Shown here one piece after another: positions 1 through 8,109 of a DNA stretch of 21,050 nt. Position 1 is the stretch's first letter. The number at the start of each line of letters is the position of its first letter. Source of the DNA: Clostridia bacterium (GTDB lineage Bacteria; Bacillota; Clostridia; Christensenellales; Borkfalkiaceae). Position numbers and translations under genes: made by a program. Below the pieces are notes generated by a model, which did no database searches, was not told the origin of the DNA, and worked only from the letters and a program-made list of their open reading frames with translations. Location: contig CAAGDF010000010.1 in the NCBI GenBank assembly GCA_900768525.1, forward strand, positions 1-21,050. Reading direction: 5' to 3'.

Positions 1-1
1 G

Positions 2-784
2 ATCGATAAAACCGCCTTAAAAGCCGAAATATTGCACGCCTTAAACTCGGGCAAGCGAACGATTTACGCAAAAACGCAGGTAATAAAACCGACCGTAACC
101 AAGACTTTTTTAAAAGAAGAAACCATATTGCGCGCGACTTTTTCTACGAACTACGCAAGCTCGTCGGATGCCCGAAAGAACAATATCGAACTTGCCTGTA
201 AAAGTTTGAACGGTGCGATAATCGACCTATACGGCGACTTTTCTTTTAATAACAGGGTAGGCGAGCGTACGGAAGAGCGCGGATATCTCCCCGCAAAAAT
301 CATATCGGAAGGGAAATTTACCGACGGCTTGGGCGGCGGCGTGTGTCAGGTTTCCACAACACTGTATAACGCCGCTATCCGTGCGGGGCTTACGATAAAA
401 GAATATCATCGCCATTCGCTCGCCGTGTCATACGTCGAACCGTCGTTCGATGCAATGGTCAGCGGCAGTTTTTGCGATTTGAAACTATACAATCCCACGA
501 ACAGGCGAATGTATGTAAAGGCGGTTGCCGACGGCAGCAGAATAACCGTTACGTTTTTCGGATTAAAAAACGAACTCGAATACCGTTTTCGCTCCGAGGT
601 AGAAGAGATAATTCCCGCCACGGTGAAAAAAGTTCCCGCGTCGAGCGGAGAAAACTCCGTAAAACCCAAAGACGGTTTAAAAAGTTCGGCGTACGTCAGC
701 ATTTATAAAAACGACAAACTTGTTACCTCTTATCGTTTGCGCAGCGACCGTTACGCACCGATAAACGGCATAATTATAGAGTAA
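2..784 (+). CDS. VanW-domain protein, 5' end outside the window
   Basis: The frame is open from base 2, so the gene begins upstream and only its last 260 residues are present. The VanW core is clear: the segment beginning TFSTNYASS, then GDFSFNNRVG, then GLGGGVCQVSTTLYNAA, then HRHSLAVSYV and a conserved D in SFDAMV. The roughly 75 residues after the core are beta-rich and end in YAPINGIIIE; they look like a degenerate G5-type or other wall-associated module, but this is uncertain. VanW-family proteins are usually exported or membrane-anchored and act at the cell envelope; the biochemical role is not established. The name comes from a vancomycin cluster, but nothing here suggests resistance. 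The TTG at 32 is not the real start, because coding character continues upstream of it. Confidence 0.85.
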   Translation: MDKTALKAEILHALNSGKRTIYAKTQVIKPTVTKTFLKEETILRATFSTNYASSSDARKNNIELACKSLNGAIIDLYGDFSFNNRVGERTEERGYLPAKIISEGKFTDGLGGGVCQVSTTLYNAAIRAGLTIKEYHRHSLAVSYVEPSFDAMVSGSFCDLKLYNPTNRRMYVKAVADGSRITVTFFGLKNELEYRFRSEVEEIIPATVKKVPASSGENSVKPKDGLKSSAYVSIYKNDKLVTSYRLRSDRYAPINGIIIE

Positions 785-894
785 ATTGTCATAATTTTTA
801 CCGCGCGTGCGTAAAAAAATAGTGTAAAACGCTAAAAAAATGCGTGCGGTGCACGCCGAAACGTTCCCGATTTATGGCAAAGTACAAAAAACAG

Positions 895-923
895 TTGACA
901 TATCGGTGCGCGTTTGCTAAAAT
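895..923 (+). promoter_or_regulatory. Sigma-A promoter for the acyl carrier protein gene
   Basis: A consensus -35 TTGACA (895-900), a 17-bp spacer and a -10 TAAAAT (918-923) stand about 80 bp before the ACP start. Initiation near 930 gives a leader of about 75 nt. Upstream, between the VanW stop and this promoter, there is a small GCGTGC/GCACGC hairpin near 841-855 without a T-run, so no clear terminator was seen. Confidence 0.8.
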
Positions 924-1004
924 ACAAACTGACGGGAGAGCCTTGCGCTGTCCTAATTAAACAACAAAACTGTAAATGATACCGCATTGCGGTTCGGAGG
1001 AAGA

Positions 1005-1235
1005 ATGGAAGACGTTTTTAACAAAGTAGCCGATATAATTTGTTCTCAGCTTAACATTGACAAATCGGCAGTCACTATGGATAGCGAAATCATCAAAGAT
1101 CTCGGTGCCGACTCGCTCGACATTATCGAAATGCTCATGAGTTTTGAAGACGAATACGGAATTTCTATACCCGACGAAGTATCGCAAAACCTCAAAACCG
1201 TCGGCGATATCGTTGCTCTTATCGAAAAGAAATAA
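1005..1235 (+). CDS. acpP: Acyl carrier protein
   Basis: A 76-residue acidic protein, the normal ACP length. The phosphopantetheine attachment site is the Ser in GADSLDIIEM (S37). The helical ends are typical: an N-terminal MEDVFNKVADIIC segment and a C-terminal VGDIVALIEKK. It carries growing acyl chains in cytosolic fatty acid synthesis. The start at 1005 is chosen because GGAGG lies at 996-1000, five bases upstream; a TTG at 987 would add residues not seen in ACPs. It has its own promoter and terminator, so it is monocistronic here, with no fab genes adjacent. It could be a second, specialised ACP rather than the housekeeping one; the sequence alone does not decide. Confidence 0.95.
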   Translation: MEDVFNKVADIICSQLNIDKSAVTMDSEIIKDLGADSLDIIEMLMSFEDEYGISIPDEVSQNLKTVGDIVALIEKK

Positions 1236-1283
1236 TTTTTTCAGAAAGGCAAGGGCGCTATGCTCTTTTTATGCGTAAAAATT

Positions 1284-1314
1284 ATCCGTGGCGTTCCGTC
1301 GTCGCGGATTTTTT
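1284..1314 (+). terminator. Rho-independent terminator after the ACP gene
   Basis: Arms 1284-1293 and 1300-1309 pair over 10 bp with two G-T wobbles around a 6-nt loop, followed by a T-run (1309-1314). This hairpin overlaps the 5' extension of the next open frame and shows that the next gene cannot start at 1288. Confidence 0.8.
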
Positions 1315-1392
1315 ATACGAAAAACAGCCTTGCACGCCTTAAAACATGAAACCGTCCATCAACTTTATAAAAAACAAACAATCGCCGAAAAT

Positions 1393-3444
1393 ATGAATTT
1401 CACCTTCAAAAATCTTTATTTCAAAATAGAAAATCAAAAAATAACCTTATCTCTTACCGAAAACGGCGTGTATTTACCTTTTTCGCAGGTGCAGATATCG
1501 GGCGAGAATAAAAACAGCCATTGCGGAGTAAAAATCGTAAATACTTCGCAAAGCGATTTGCTTATGTTTATCGGCAAAACGCAGGACGAAAACAATCTTG
1601 TTATCGAGCAGCAAAGCGATAAAATCAACGTAAAAACTTATTTTTCGTCGCCGACGCGCGGCACTGCTGTCGCAATTTATTCGGTAGTCAAAAACATTTC
1701 CGAAAAAGATATCGTTATCGAAGAATGTCCCGCGATTGTGCTCGGCGGCATCGCCCCCAAATCTTCGGCGGACGAGGTTTTTCTTTGCAAATTCATGCAA
1801 AGCCATCACTGCGAATGTCAGCCTAAAAAGATTTCGCTGTTTTCGGCGGGGTTATCAGTGGCTATGCCCGACGGGCAGCGTCGTATTTGCGGGCAAAACG
1901 TCGGCAGTTGGTCAACCAAAGAAGAATTGCCGCAAGGCATAATCGAAACTTTCGGGCGGTATATCGCTTTTCAGATTGAAAGCAATTCGAGTTGGTATTA
2001 CGAACTCAGCGATTTCGGCGGAGATGTGTATTTGTGCTTAGGCGGCGCGAGTTACACTTTCGGCGGTTGGTGCAAAAAACTTGCAAAAGGTCAAAAATAC
2101 CGCACGAATAACGTCGCCGTTTGTTTTTCGGATTCGCTTGACGGCGTTATCGGCGAACTGACCGGGTATCGCCGCAGTATTGCGGGCAAGTGCGAAGCCG
2201 ATAAGGATTTACCTGTTATATTCAACGAATACATGCATTTATCGTGGGACAGTCCGGACGAAAACCGCACAAAGACAATTGCTCCGTCGGTGAAAGCCGC
2301 AGGTGCGGAATATTACGTTATCGATTGCGGCTGGCATAACGAAGAAAAAGGCGACGAGGTGTATCCGTACGTCGGGCAATGGAAGCAAAGCAAGGCGCGT
2401 TTCCCGGGCGGATTAAGAAAAACCACCGACTATTTGCGTTCTGTAGGCCTGAAGGCAGGTCTTTGGATCGAACCCGAAATAGTCGGTTACAAGTGCCGCG
2501 AGATGCTTGATTTTTACGACGACGATTGTTTTATAACCCGCCATGGCGAAAAAGTGTGCGTTATGGGCAGGTATTTTCTCGATTACAGAAACGAAAAAGT
2601 AAGAAATTACATGTCCGAAACCATTCGCCGTATGGTAGAAGATTACGGAGCGGACTACATAAAAACCGATTATAATCAGGATATGGGCGCAGGCACGGAG
2701 CTTAACGCATATTCGGTCGGCGAAGGTCTTGAACTTTGCGCGAACGCTTTTTTGGAATGGTTTTCCGAGCAAAAGAAACGTTTTCCGCAAGTTTTGTTCG
2801 AGTCGTGCGCCTCGGGTGGTATGAGAATGGACTATAAAACGCTTTCTCACTTTTCTATAATGTCCACGTCCGATCAGGTAGACTACAAAAAATATCCTTA
2901 CATTGCCGCAAACGTTTTAAGCGGAGTTCTTCCCGAGCAGGCGGCGGTGTGGAGTTACCCTGTCGGCAGCGTAGGTCCTATCGGCGGTTATTTCGATCCG
3001 TCGCCCGAATGGGTTGAGGAGAATATATCCGCAGAACAGGTAATTATGAATATGATCAACTCGTTTTTGGGCAGGATGCATTTGTCAAGTCATATCGAAC
3101 GGCTGTCAAGCGCAAAATTCACACTTGTAAAGCAAGGCGTAAGTTATTACAATTCGCTCGCGAACGCAAAAAGGACCGCATATCCCGTGTTCCCGCTCGG
3201 TTTTGCCGATTTCAAAAAACCGTATGCGTGCGCAGGTTTAAAAACCGATAAAAAATTATACCTTGCCGTATGGAGTACGGGCGGTGGCGAAACGCTCGAT
3301 ATTCCCGTAGGCAATTACAAAAACGCGAGGATATCTTATCCCGAAAACGATCGAACGGTAGGGTACGAACTCAAAAGCGGCGTGCTGACCGTGCGGTTCA
3401 CGCAAAAATATCAGGCAAGATTTTTTGAACTTGACCGCCTGTAA
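1393..3444 (+). CDS. GH36-family alpha-galactosidase-type glycosidase
   Basis: A 683-residue protein with no signal peptide. An N-terminal beta-rich domain (about 1-270) is followed by a TIM barrel and a short C-terminal beta domain, the GH36 layout. Motifs in order: YYVIDCGWH where the family normally shows DDGW, GLWIEPEIVG, then KTDYNQ whose Asp (D426) matches the GH36 nucleophile, and SCASGGMRMD whose last Asp (D480) matches the acid/base. GH36 enzymes release terminal alpha-linked galactose, or GalNAc in some members, from raffinose-type oligosaccharides. The first ATG after the ACP terminator is used; no good ribosome binding site precedes it. It starts the cluster with the peptidase 29 bp downstream. 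It is slightly shorter than classical bacterial MelA-type enzymes (about 730 aa), and substrate specificity is not determined. Confidence 0.85.
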   Translation: MNFTFKNLYFKIENQKITLSLTENGVYLPFSQVQISGENKNSHCGVKIVNTSQSDLLMFIGKTQDENNLVIEQQSDKINVKTYFSSPTRGTAVAIYSVVKNISEKDIVIEECPAIVLGGIAPKSSADEVFLCKFMQSHHCECQPKKISLFSAGLSVAMPDGQRRICGQNVGSWSTKEELPQGIIETFGRYIAFQIESNSSWYYELSDFGGDVYLCLGGASYTFGGWCKKLAKGQKYRTNNVAVCFSDSLDGVIGELTGYRRSIAGKCEADKDLPVIFNEYMHLSWDSPDENRTKTIAPSVKAAGAEYYVIDCGWHNEEKGDEVYPYVGQWKQSKARFPGGLRKTTDYLRSVGLKAGLWIEPEIVGYKCREMLDFYDDDCFITRHGEKVCVMGRYFLDYRNEKVRNYMSETIRRMVEDYGADYIKTDYNQDMGAGTELNAYSVGEGLELCANAFLEWFSEQKKRFPQVLFESCASGGMRMDYKTLSHFSIMSTSDQVDYKKYPYIAANVLSGVLPEQAAVWSYPVGSVGPIGGYFDPSPEWVEENISAEQVIMNMINSFLGRMHLSSHIERLSSAKFTLVKQGVSYYNSLANAKRTAYPVFPLGFADFKKPYACAGLKTDKKLYLAVWSTGGGETLDIPVGNYKNARISYPENDRTVGYELKSGVLTVRFTQKYQARFFELDRL

Positions 3445-3473
3445 AATTTATAAAAATAAAGGAGTTTACAATA

Positions 3474-5156
3474 ATGAAAGTATGCGATTTAGAATACAAA
3501 AGAGTAGACGTTAACAAAGTTATAGCCGCTTACGAAACTGCGGTAAAAAATATAGAAGCGGCAAGGTCGGCAGAGGGCGTACTGACCGCCCGCCGCGAAC
3601 TTCTGGAAACAGTTGAAGATTTATCGACCGCAAGTTCGCTGTCTTATGCGCGTTGGTCGTGCAACACAAAGGACGAATTTTACAAGCAGGAAAAAGAGTA
3701 TTACGAGCAAAATTACCCCTTGCTTTCCGCGCCGCGCATAGCGTATATCAAGGCGATGCTGAACACGCCTTACAAAGCGGAGGTTTCGGCGGCGTTGCCT
3801 GCACCCGTTTACAAGTCGTACGAGGTAGAACTCAAAACGCTTGACGAGCGCATAATTCCCGAACTGCAGGAAGAAAGCGCGGTCGTAAACGAATATGCGC
3901 AGTTTATGAGCGAGTTGACGATAGAATTCAACGGCGAAAAAATGCCGCTTACCATACTTAAAAAGTACATGAACGACCGCGACCGCTCGGTAAGAAAAGC
4001 CGCATTCGACGCGTTAGGCGCGGCAATGGAAGAACACGCCGATATTCTCGACGGCACTTACGATCGTTTGGTAAAAATCCGCGACCGCATGGCTAAAAAG
4101 CTCGGGTATAAAGATTACGTCGAACTCGGCTATTATCGTATGGGAAGATTATGCTACGACCGCGCCGACGTGGAAAAATTCCGCCAAAACGTTTTAGAGG
4201 ATATCGTGCCTGTGGTATCGCGTATCCGCACGTCTCGCGCCAAGGAAAACGGCATCGACGAGATGAAATTGTACGATTACGGCGTGTGTTTTGCAAACGG
4301 CGATCCCGCTCCCGTGCTCGACGCAAACGGAATGTTTGAAAAAGGGCGCGAGATGTACCGCGAAATGAGCAAAGAAACGGGCGAGTTCATCGATATGATG
4401 ATAGATAACGATGCTTTCGACGTCCTCTCGCGTGAGGGCAAGTGGGGCGGCGGTTACTGCACCGAGTTTGCAAAGTACAAACAGCCGTTCATTCTTGCCA
4501 ACTTTAACGGCACGTCGGACGACGTTGACGTTTTAACCCACGAAGCGGGGCATGCGTTCGCAAGCTATCTTGCGTTCAAAAACAATCTCGATCCGGAGTG
4601 CCCCTTGGGTATGGAAACCGCCGAAACTCACTCTATGAGTATGGAATGTCTGTGCTGGAAATATATGGATAAATTTTTCGGTGCGCGCGCAAACGACTAT
4701 AAGTTCAAGCACTTGTTCGATAACTTGTCGTTTTTGACTTACGGCGTAATAGTGGACGAGTTCCAGCACCGCGTTTACGAAAAACCCGAAATGACGCCTG
4801 CCGAGCGCAACGCCGTGTGGAACGAGCTTGAAAAGAAATACAGACCGTACATGAATGCCGAGGGTATGCGTTATTTTGAAAAAGGCACGCGCTGGCAGTA
4901 TCAGATGCACATTTACGAATCGCCTTTCTATTATATTGATTACTGCCTTGCTCAGTCCGACGCATTGCAGTTTTTGTTTAAATCGTTGGACGATTACTCC
5001 GCGGCTTTTGAGTCGTATCTTGAATTTACTTCGCATTACGGTTCGCAGTTTTTTACCGATATGCTTAGCGAAGCGGGCATACGTTCGCCGTTTGAAAAAG
5101 GCGCGTTGAAAGATATAGCCGCAAAGTCGGAAGAAATACTCAACAAACTTAAATAA
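3474..5156 (+). CDS. pepF: M3-family oligoendopeptidase (PepF-like)
   Basis: A 560-residue cytosolic zinc metallopeptidase. The zinc motif HEAGH is at H356-H360 and the likely third ligand is E384 in METAETHSMSME, 24 residues later, the usual M3 spacing. The C-terminal block HIYESPFYYIDYCLAQ is typical of the M3 oligoendopeptidase F branch and lines the substrate channel. The N-terminal 150 residues form the helical half of the clam-shell fold. These enzymes cut short peptides, not folded proteins, and supply amino acids. AAAGGAG at 3458-3464 is nine bases before the ATG. It lies 29 bp after the GH36 gene and 50 bp before the GH37 gene, so it is probably cotranscribed. The exact subfamily is less sure than the M3 assignment. 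Confidence 0.9.
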   Translation: MKVCDLEYKRVDVNKVIAAYETAVKNIEAARSAEGVLTARRELLETVEDLSTASSLSYARWSCNTKDEFYKQEKEYYEQNYPLLSAPRIAYIKAMLNTPYKAEVSAALPAPVYKSYEVELKTLDERIIPELQEESAVVNEYAQFMSELTIEFNGEKMPLTILKKYMNDRDRSVRKAAFDALGAAMEEHADILDGTYDRLVKIRDRMAKKLGYKDYVELGYYRMGRLCYDRADVEKFRQNVLEDIVPVVSRIRTSRAKENGIDEMKLYDYGVCFANGDPAPVLDANGMFEKGREMYREMSKETGEFIDMMIDNDAFDVLSREGKWGGGYCTEFAKYKQPFILANFNGTSDDVDVLTHEAGHAFASYLAFKNNLDPECPLGMETAETHSMSMECLCWKYMDKFFGARANDYKFKHLFDNLSFLTYGVIVDEFQHRVYEKPEMTPAERNAVWNELEKKYRPYMNAEGMRYFEKGTRWQYQMHIYESPFYYIDYCLAQSDALQFLFKSLDDYSAAFESYLEFTSHYGSQFFTDMLSEAGIRSPFEKGALKDIAAKSEEILNKLK

Positions 5157-5160
5157 GCGG

Positions 5161-5186
5161 CTATAGGTCGATTATTGCCATATTTG
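5161..5186 (-). repeat. Degenerate copy of the terminator-loop repeat
   Basis: Read on the minus strand, this intergenic stretch shares a 15-base perfect match (ATAATCGACCTATAG) and about 22 of 28 positions with the hairpin cores at 6455-6489 and 13194-13226. The flanking GC arms are missing, so only a weak, bulged hairpin remains and it is unlikely to terminate strongly. It sits between the M3 peptidase stop and the GH37 start. Confidence 0.65.
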
Positions 5187-5206
5187 ATTATTGAGTAAAC
5201 ATAAAA

Positions 5207-6436
5207 ATGGATAAAGAAAAATTAACAAGCGAGTATATAAAAAAATCGTGGGCGGGTGCGGTCAAGAAAAAGGACGTCGATCCGAATTTTATAATGCCGT
5301 ACGATTATATTCCGCCTTGCGTGGACGGCGACCTTATAAATCTTTATTATTGGGATACTTATTTTACTAACAAAGGTTTATATATCGACGGGCTTGACGA
5401 GTATGCTTTCGGCAACATACAAAATTTGCGTTTTGCGCTTAACAAGTTCGGTTGCGTGCCTAACATGTGCAGGGCGAACGGCGCAGACTATGCAAGCCAA
5501 CCGCCTTTGCTGTTCCTTATGGTTAAAGACTATTACGCACGCCATGCCGATAAAGAATGGCTCGCGGGTGCAATCGCCGATCTTGAAAAAGAGTACGATT
5601 TCTGGATGACGAAACGCACCACGCCGACAGGACTTAACAGGTACGGTTGCAATTTCGATTACGAAAACGGCGATTGCGATATTTCGTACTATGCCGGGCG
5701 CGTCGGGCTTGACGCGTCGTCTTTTACGCGAGCGCAAAAGATAGAGTGCAATATCAACCGAATTTGTGAGGGCGAAAGCGGCGAAGATCACACACCGCGC
5801 TTTTCTAACCGCGCTTTTTACGTTGTGCCCATAGATCTGAACTGTTATTTATATGCCTTTGAATGTACGCTTGCCGAGTTTTGCCGCATTTGCGGTAAAG
5901 ATTTCAAGGTTTGGCAAAGCCGCGCCGAAAAACGCCTTGCGCTTATCGTAAAATATTGTTTCGATGAGGAAAGCGGAGTGTTTTTCGATTACGATTACGA
6001 AAAGGGCGTGCGCACGGGCGTGTACTGCGCTGCGTGTTATCTGCCGTTTGTTTTCGGCATATCCAACGATAAAACCGCGCTTGCCGCCGTCAACGCTAAA
6101 CTCGTTTTACCGCACGGCGTGGCTTCTTGTCAAAAAGTCAAAGACGACGGTTGCGTTTATCAATGGGGTTATCCCAATTCGTGGGCGCCGCACAATTTTT
6201 GGGCGTACGAGGCAAACAAGGCTGTCGGCTTAACCGCCACTGCGGAAGAGATCCGCAAAACCTATCTCGATACTTTATCGACCGAGTATGTTTCAAGCGG
6301 CAAATTATACGAAAAATACGACGGAGAAAAGGGCGGAAAGGCCACCGTAAACGAATACGGTTTGCCCGAAATGCTCGGTTGGACTGCCGGCGTTTACGAA
6401 TATTTTTATAACGAAAACTTATTAAAAACCAAATAA
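5207..6436 (+). CDS. GH37 trehalase-like glycoside hydrolase
   Basis: A 409-residue protein, shorter than classical trehalases (about 500-560 aa), without a signal peptide. It follows the trehalase (alpha/alpha)6-barrel motif order: YYWDTYF (47-53), ESGED with D194 as candidate acid, PIDLNCYLYAFE (208-219), QWGYPNSWAPHNF (319-331) matching the second trehalase signature, EKYD (369-372), then NEYG with E383 as candidate base before GWTAGVY (391-397). GH37 enzymes hydrolyse trehalose; short, divergent members may act on other alpha-glucosides or mannosides (related clan GH63), so trehalose is likely but not proven. The ribosome binding site is weak (TGAG at about 5192-5195). It is the last gene of the GH36-M3-GH37 cluster and is followed by a strong bidirectional terminator. 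Confidence 0.75.
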   Translation: MDKEKLTSEYIKKSWAGAVKKKDVDPNFIMPYDYIPPCVDGDLINLYYWDTYFTNKGLYIDGLDEYAFGNIQNLRFALNKFGCVPNMCRANGADYASQPPLLFLMVKDYYARHADKEWLAGAIADLEKEYDFWMTKRTTPTGLNRYGCNFDYENGDCDISYYAGRVGLDASSFTRAQKIECNINRICEGESGEDHTPRFSNRAFYVVPIDLNCYLYAFECTLAEFCRICGKDFKVWQSRAEKRLALIVKYCFDEESGVFFDYDYEKGVRTGVYCAACYLPFVFGISNDKTALAAVNAKLVLPHGVASCQKVKDDGCVYQWGYPNSWAPHNFWAYEANKAVGLTATAEEIRKTYLDTLSTEYVSSGKLYEKYDGEKGGKATVNEYGLPEMLGWTAGVYEYFYNENLLKTK

Positions 6437-6454
6437 CAAAAAATATAACAAAAA

Positions 6455-6495
6455 CCCGTCTATATGCCGATAATCGACCTATAGGCGGGCTTTTT
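6455..6495. terminator. Bidirectional terminator between convergent genes; repeat family copy
   Basis: Arms 6455-6464 and 6480-6489 pair over 10 bp with one wobble around a 15-nt loop. Rightward transcripts then read CTTTTT and leftward transcripts read a T-rich tail, so it can serve both the GH37 gene and the leftward ferritin-like gene. The loop and inner arms are almost identical to the terminator at 13180-13240, including the unpaired TGCCGATAATCGAC. Confidence 0.85.
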
Positions 6496-6517
6496 CTTTG
6501 TTTTTTAAAAAACGAAA

Positions 6518-7825
6518 TTATTTTTCAGCTTGTTTGCTCTTCTTTTGCGGCTTTGCAGGCGTAAAGCCTGTAGACTTTGCTGCGCTTTTTATCGTGCCGA
6601 TTTCGGTGTCGTCGGTCTTTCTGTCCTGCATACGTTTAAGCGGATGTTCTTTAGTTTCAAACCGATAGTCGGTGCCATTTTTAATGATATAATCGCGGAT
6701 GACGGCATGTGCGGGGTTTTGGTCGGCGGGTTTTGTGAAGTCCGCATTAAACGCGAAAAATCTGTCGTCGTCCTCAAGGTCGGAAATATCTTTGTAATCG
6801 GTCAGTTTGCCTGTATACTGCGCCGTATCGCGTATGATATCGCGAACGTAGTCGATGTTTTCATGGAGCGACAACGCCTCGGGAAATTCCGCGTCGGGAA
6901 TAACGGCGGTATAGTCCTTTTTGTCGTATTTTTTAAGCAACCGTTCGGCGGCGTGCAGGTGCGAGAGTTCAATCTCGAAATATCTTTCCCAAATCTTTTT
7001 GATAGCGGGATCGGTTTCGGTAACAAAATTCGACCAGTAAAGGTAACACTCGGTGTATTCATGCATAAGCGTACATTCGATCAGGTCACATGAGGTATCT
7101 ATCAGCGAGCCGTACTGCGTAACGTGTTCTTCCTCCACAAGGCAAATCTCTTCGTAAAGCCTGCGCCCCGCGTCGTTTTTATAGCTAGCCGCAACGTTCA
7201 TATAAAAGTTCATCGTTTGCTGTTCGGCGGCGGTAATGATCATAGTGTTCAGCACGGTTTTAAGGTCGGCTGTTTTCGCGCTGATATTGCGTTTAACGTT
7301 ATCGATTGGGTGTCGGTGGTGCGCAATCGTCGGGCGCGCGGGCATAATCTCGGTATATTTGCCTACAAGCCTTTCGGCGTGAATACCGTAATCGTTATCG
7401 AGCAAATCTGCATAGCGGTACAAGTGGTCGAAATCTTCAAGCAGCGCAAAATCCAACGCTTTTTTAACGTAAAAATTGCTTTCTTCCCGCGCCATGCCCG
7501 CGGTAAGGTCAACCGCCAGCTGCTCATAGGTTATGGTGGTTTCAAGTATGCTTTCGTCAACGGGTTTTAACTGCGCAAGTTTTTGCTGTTGCTGTTTTTC
7601 AACAAATCGCACGGTCGCAAGATCACGGCGCAAATCGGGGTCGGAAATATGCCTTTGCATCTGATGCGAATGCCAGTTCGCCTCGTACTCCGCACCGCAC
7701 GCCAGCACGATACGCGCCTTGGTATACGGATCGGTCGTGCGCTTGTCGTACGGAACGGGGTAAAGGTCTTTCAGACTTTCAAAATAATCTTCGGGCTTCT
7801 TTGCTTTTTCTTTAAACGGATTCAT
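6518..7825 (-). CDS. Ferritin-like diiron-type protein of unknown function
   Basis: A 435-residue cytosolic, almost fully helical protein with no signal peptide or membrane segment. Residues 195-300 show a four-helix diiron pattern: E201 in AAEQQTM, E231-H234 (ExxH) in VEEEHVTQY, E256 or E259 in HEYTECY, and E286-H289 (ExxH) in EIELSHLHAAE. This is the ligand spacing of ferritin and rubrerythrin relatives. The N-terminal 150 residues hold further helices with WHSHQ and EESNFYV that could be a second, ligand-poor bundle. The C-terminal 120 residues are charged, end in a Lys-rich tail and are probably flexible. AAGAGGTGA stands just before the ATG. It is monocistronic with its own promoter. A role in iron or oxidative stress handling is inference from fold only. 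Confidence 0.65.
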   Translation of the reverse strand: MNPFKEKAKKPEDYFESLKDLYPVPYDKRTTDPYTKARIVLACGAEYEANWHSHQMQRHISDPDLRRDLATVRFVEKQQQQKLAQLKPVDESILETTITYEQLAVDLTAGMAREESNFYVKKALDFALLEDFDHLYRYADLLDNDYGIHAERLVGKYTEIMPARPTIAHHRHPIDNVKRNISAKTADLKTVLNTMIITAAEQQTMNFYMNVAASYKNDAGRRLYEEICLVEEEHVTQYGSLIDTSCDLIECTLMHEYTECYLYWSNFVTETDPAIKKIWERYFEIELSHLHAAERLLKKYDKKDYTAVIPDAEFPEALSLHENIDYVRDIIRDTAQYTGKLTDYKDISDLEDDDRFFAFNADFTKPADQNPAHAVIRDYIIKNGTDYRFETKEHPLKRMQDRKTDDTEIGTIKSAAKSTGFTPAKPQKKSKQAEK

Positions 7826-7889
7826 AAATCACCTCTTGAAAATGTACATATCGGCGGTATGCCCGCCGCACATATACGGTTATAAAATG

Positions 7890-7919
7890 ATTATAACCAC
7901 ATATCGCACTTTTATTCAA
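7890..7919 (-). promoter_or_regulatory. Promoter of the ferritin-like gene
   Basis: On the minus strand a TTGAAT -35 (7914-7919), an 18-bp spacer and a perfect TATAAT -10 (7890-7895) lie about 65 bp before the ATG. No recognisable PerR or Fur box was seen. Confidence 0.7.
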
Positions 7920-7966
7920 ATCGGTTAATTTTTGGCTGCACCGCTTAAAAAATCACCGCCGTTTTA

Positions 7967-8004
7967 GCCACAGGCAATTGCGTTCTGACTCGGTCGCCTG
8001 TGGC
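7967..8004. repeat. Perfect 9-bp inverted repeat
   Basis: GCCACAGGC (7967-7975) and GCCTGTGGC (7996-8004) are perfect complements separated by 20 bp. The element lies between the glutamine synthetase terminator and the ferritin-like promoter. There is no T-run, so it is more likely an operator-like or backup hairpin than a terminator. Confidence 0.5.
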
Positions 8005-8017
8005 CAGGCAAACGAAA

Positions 8018-8057
8018 AACGAACATATAACCCAAAAAGTCGGGCTATATGTTCGTT
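8018..8057 (-). terminator. Terminator of the glutamine synthetase gene
   Basis: Arms 8018-8033 and 8042-8057 form a 16-bp stem around an 8-nt loop. On the minus strand the one imperfect pair is a G-T wobble and the stem is followed by a T-rich tail, so it is oriented for the leftward gene ending at 8110. Confidence 0.85.
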
Positions 8058-8109
8058 ATCAAACATTTCGCACGGTTTAATCATTAAAACCGTATATTAA
8101 ATCATCGCA

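Noticed and set aside
2..784. Vancomycin resistance gene
   Set aside because: VanW-domain proteins are common in susceptible Clostridia and no vanHAX or vanRS genes are near.
841..855. GCGTGC/GCACGC hairpin as terminator of the VanW gene
   Set aside because: The stem is only 6 bp and no T-run follows on either strand.
1288..1392. Upstream extension of the GH36 gene from TTG 1288
   Set aside because: The extension overlaps the ACP terminator hairpin and its residues have no GH36 character; ATG 1393 is the sensible start.
4533..5036. Minus-strand frame of 167 codons inside the M3 peptidase gene
   Set aside because: Shadow of the peptidase frame, no ribosome binding site and no recognisable domain.
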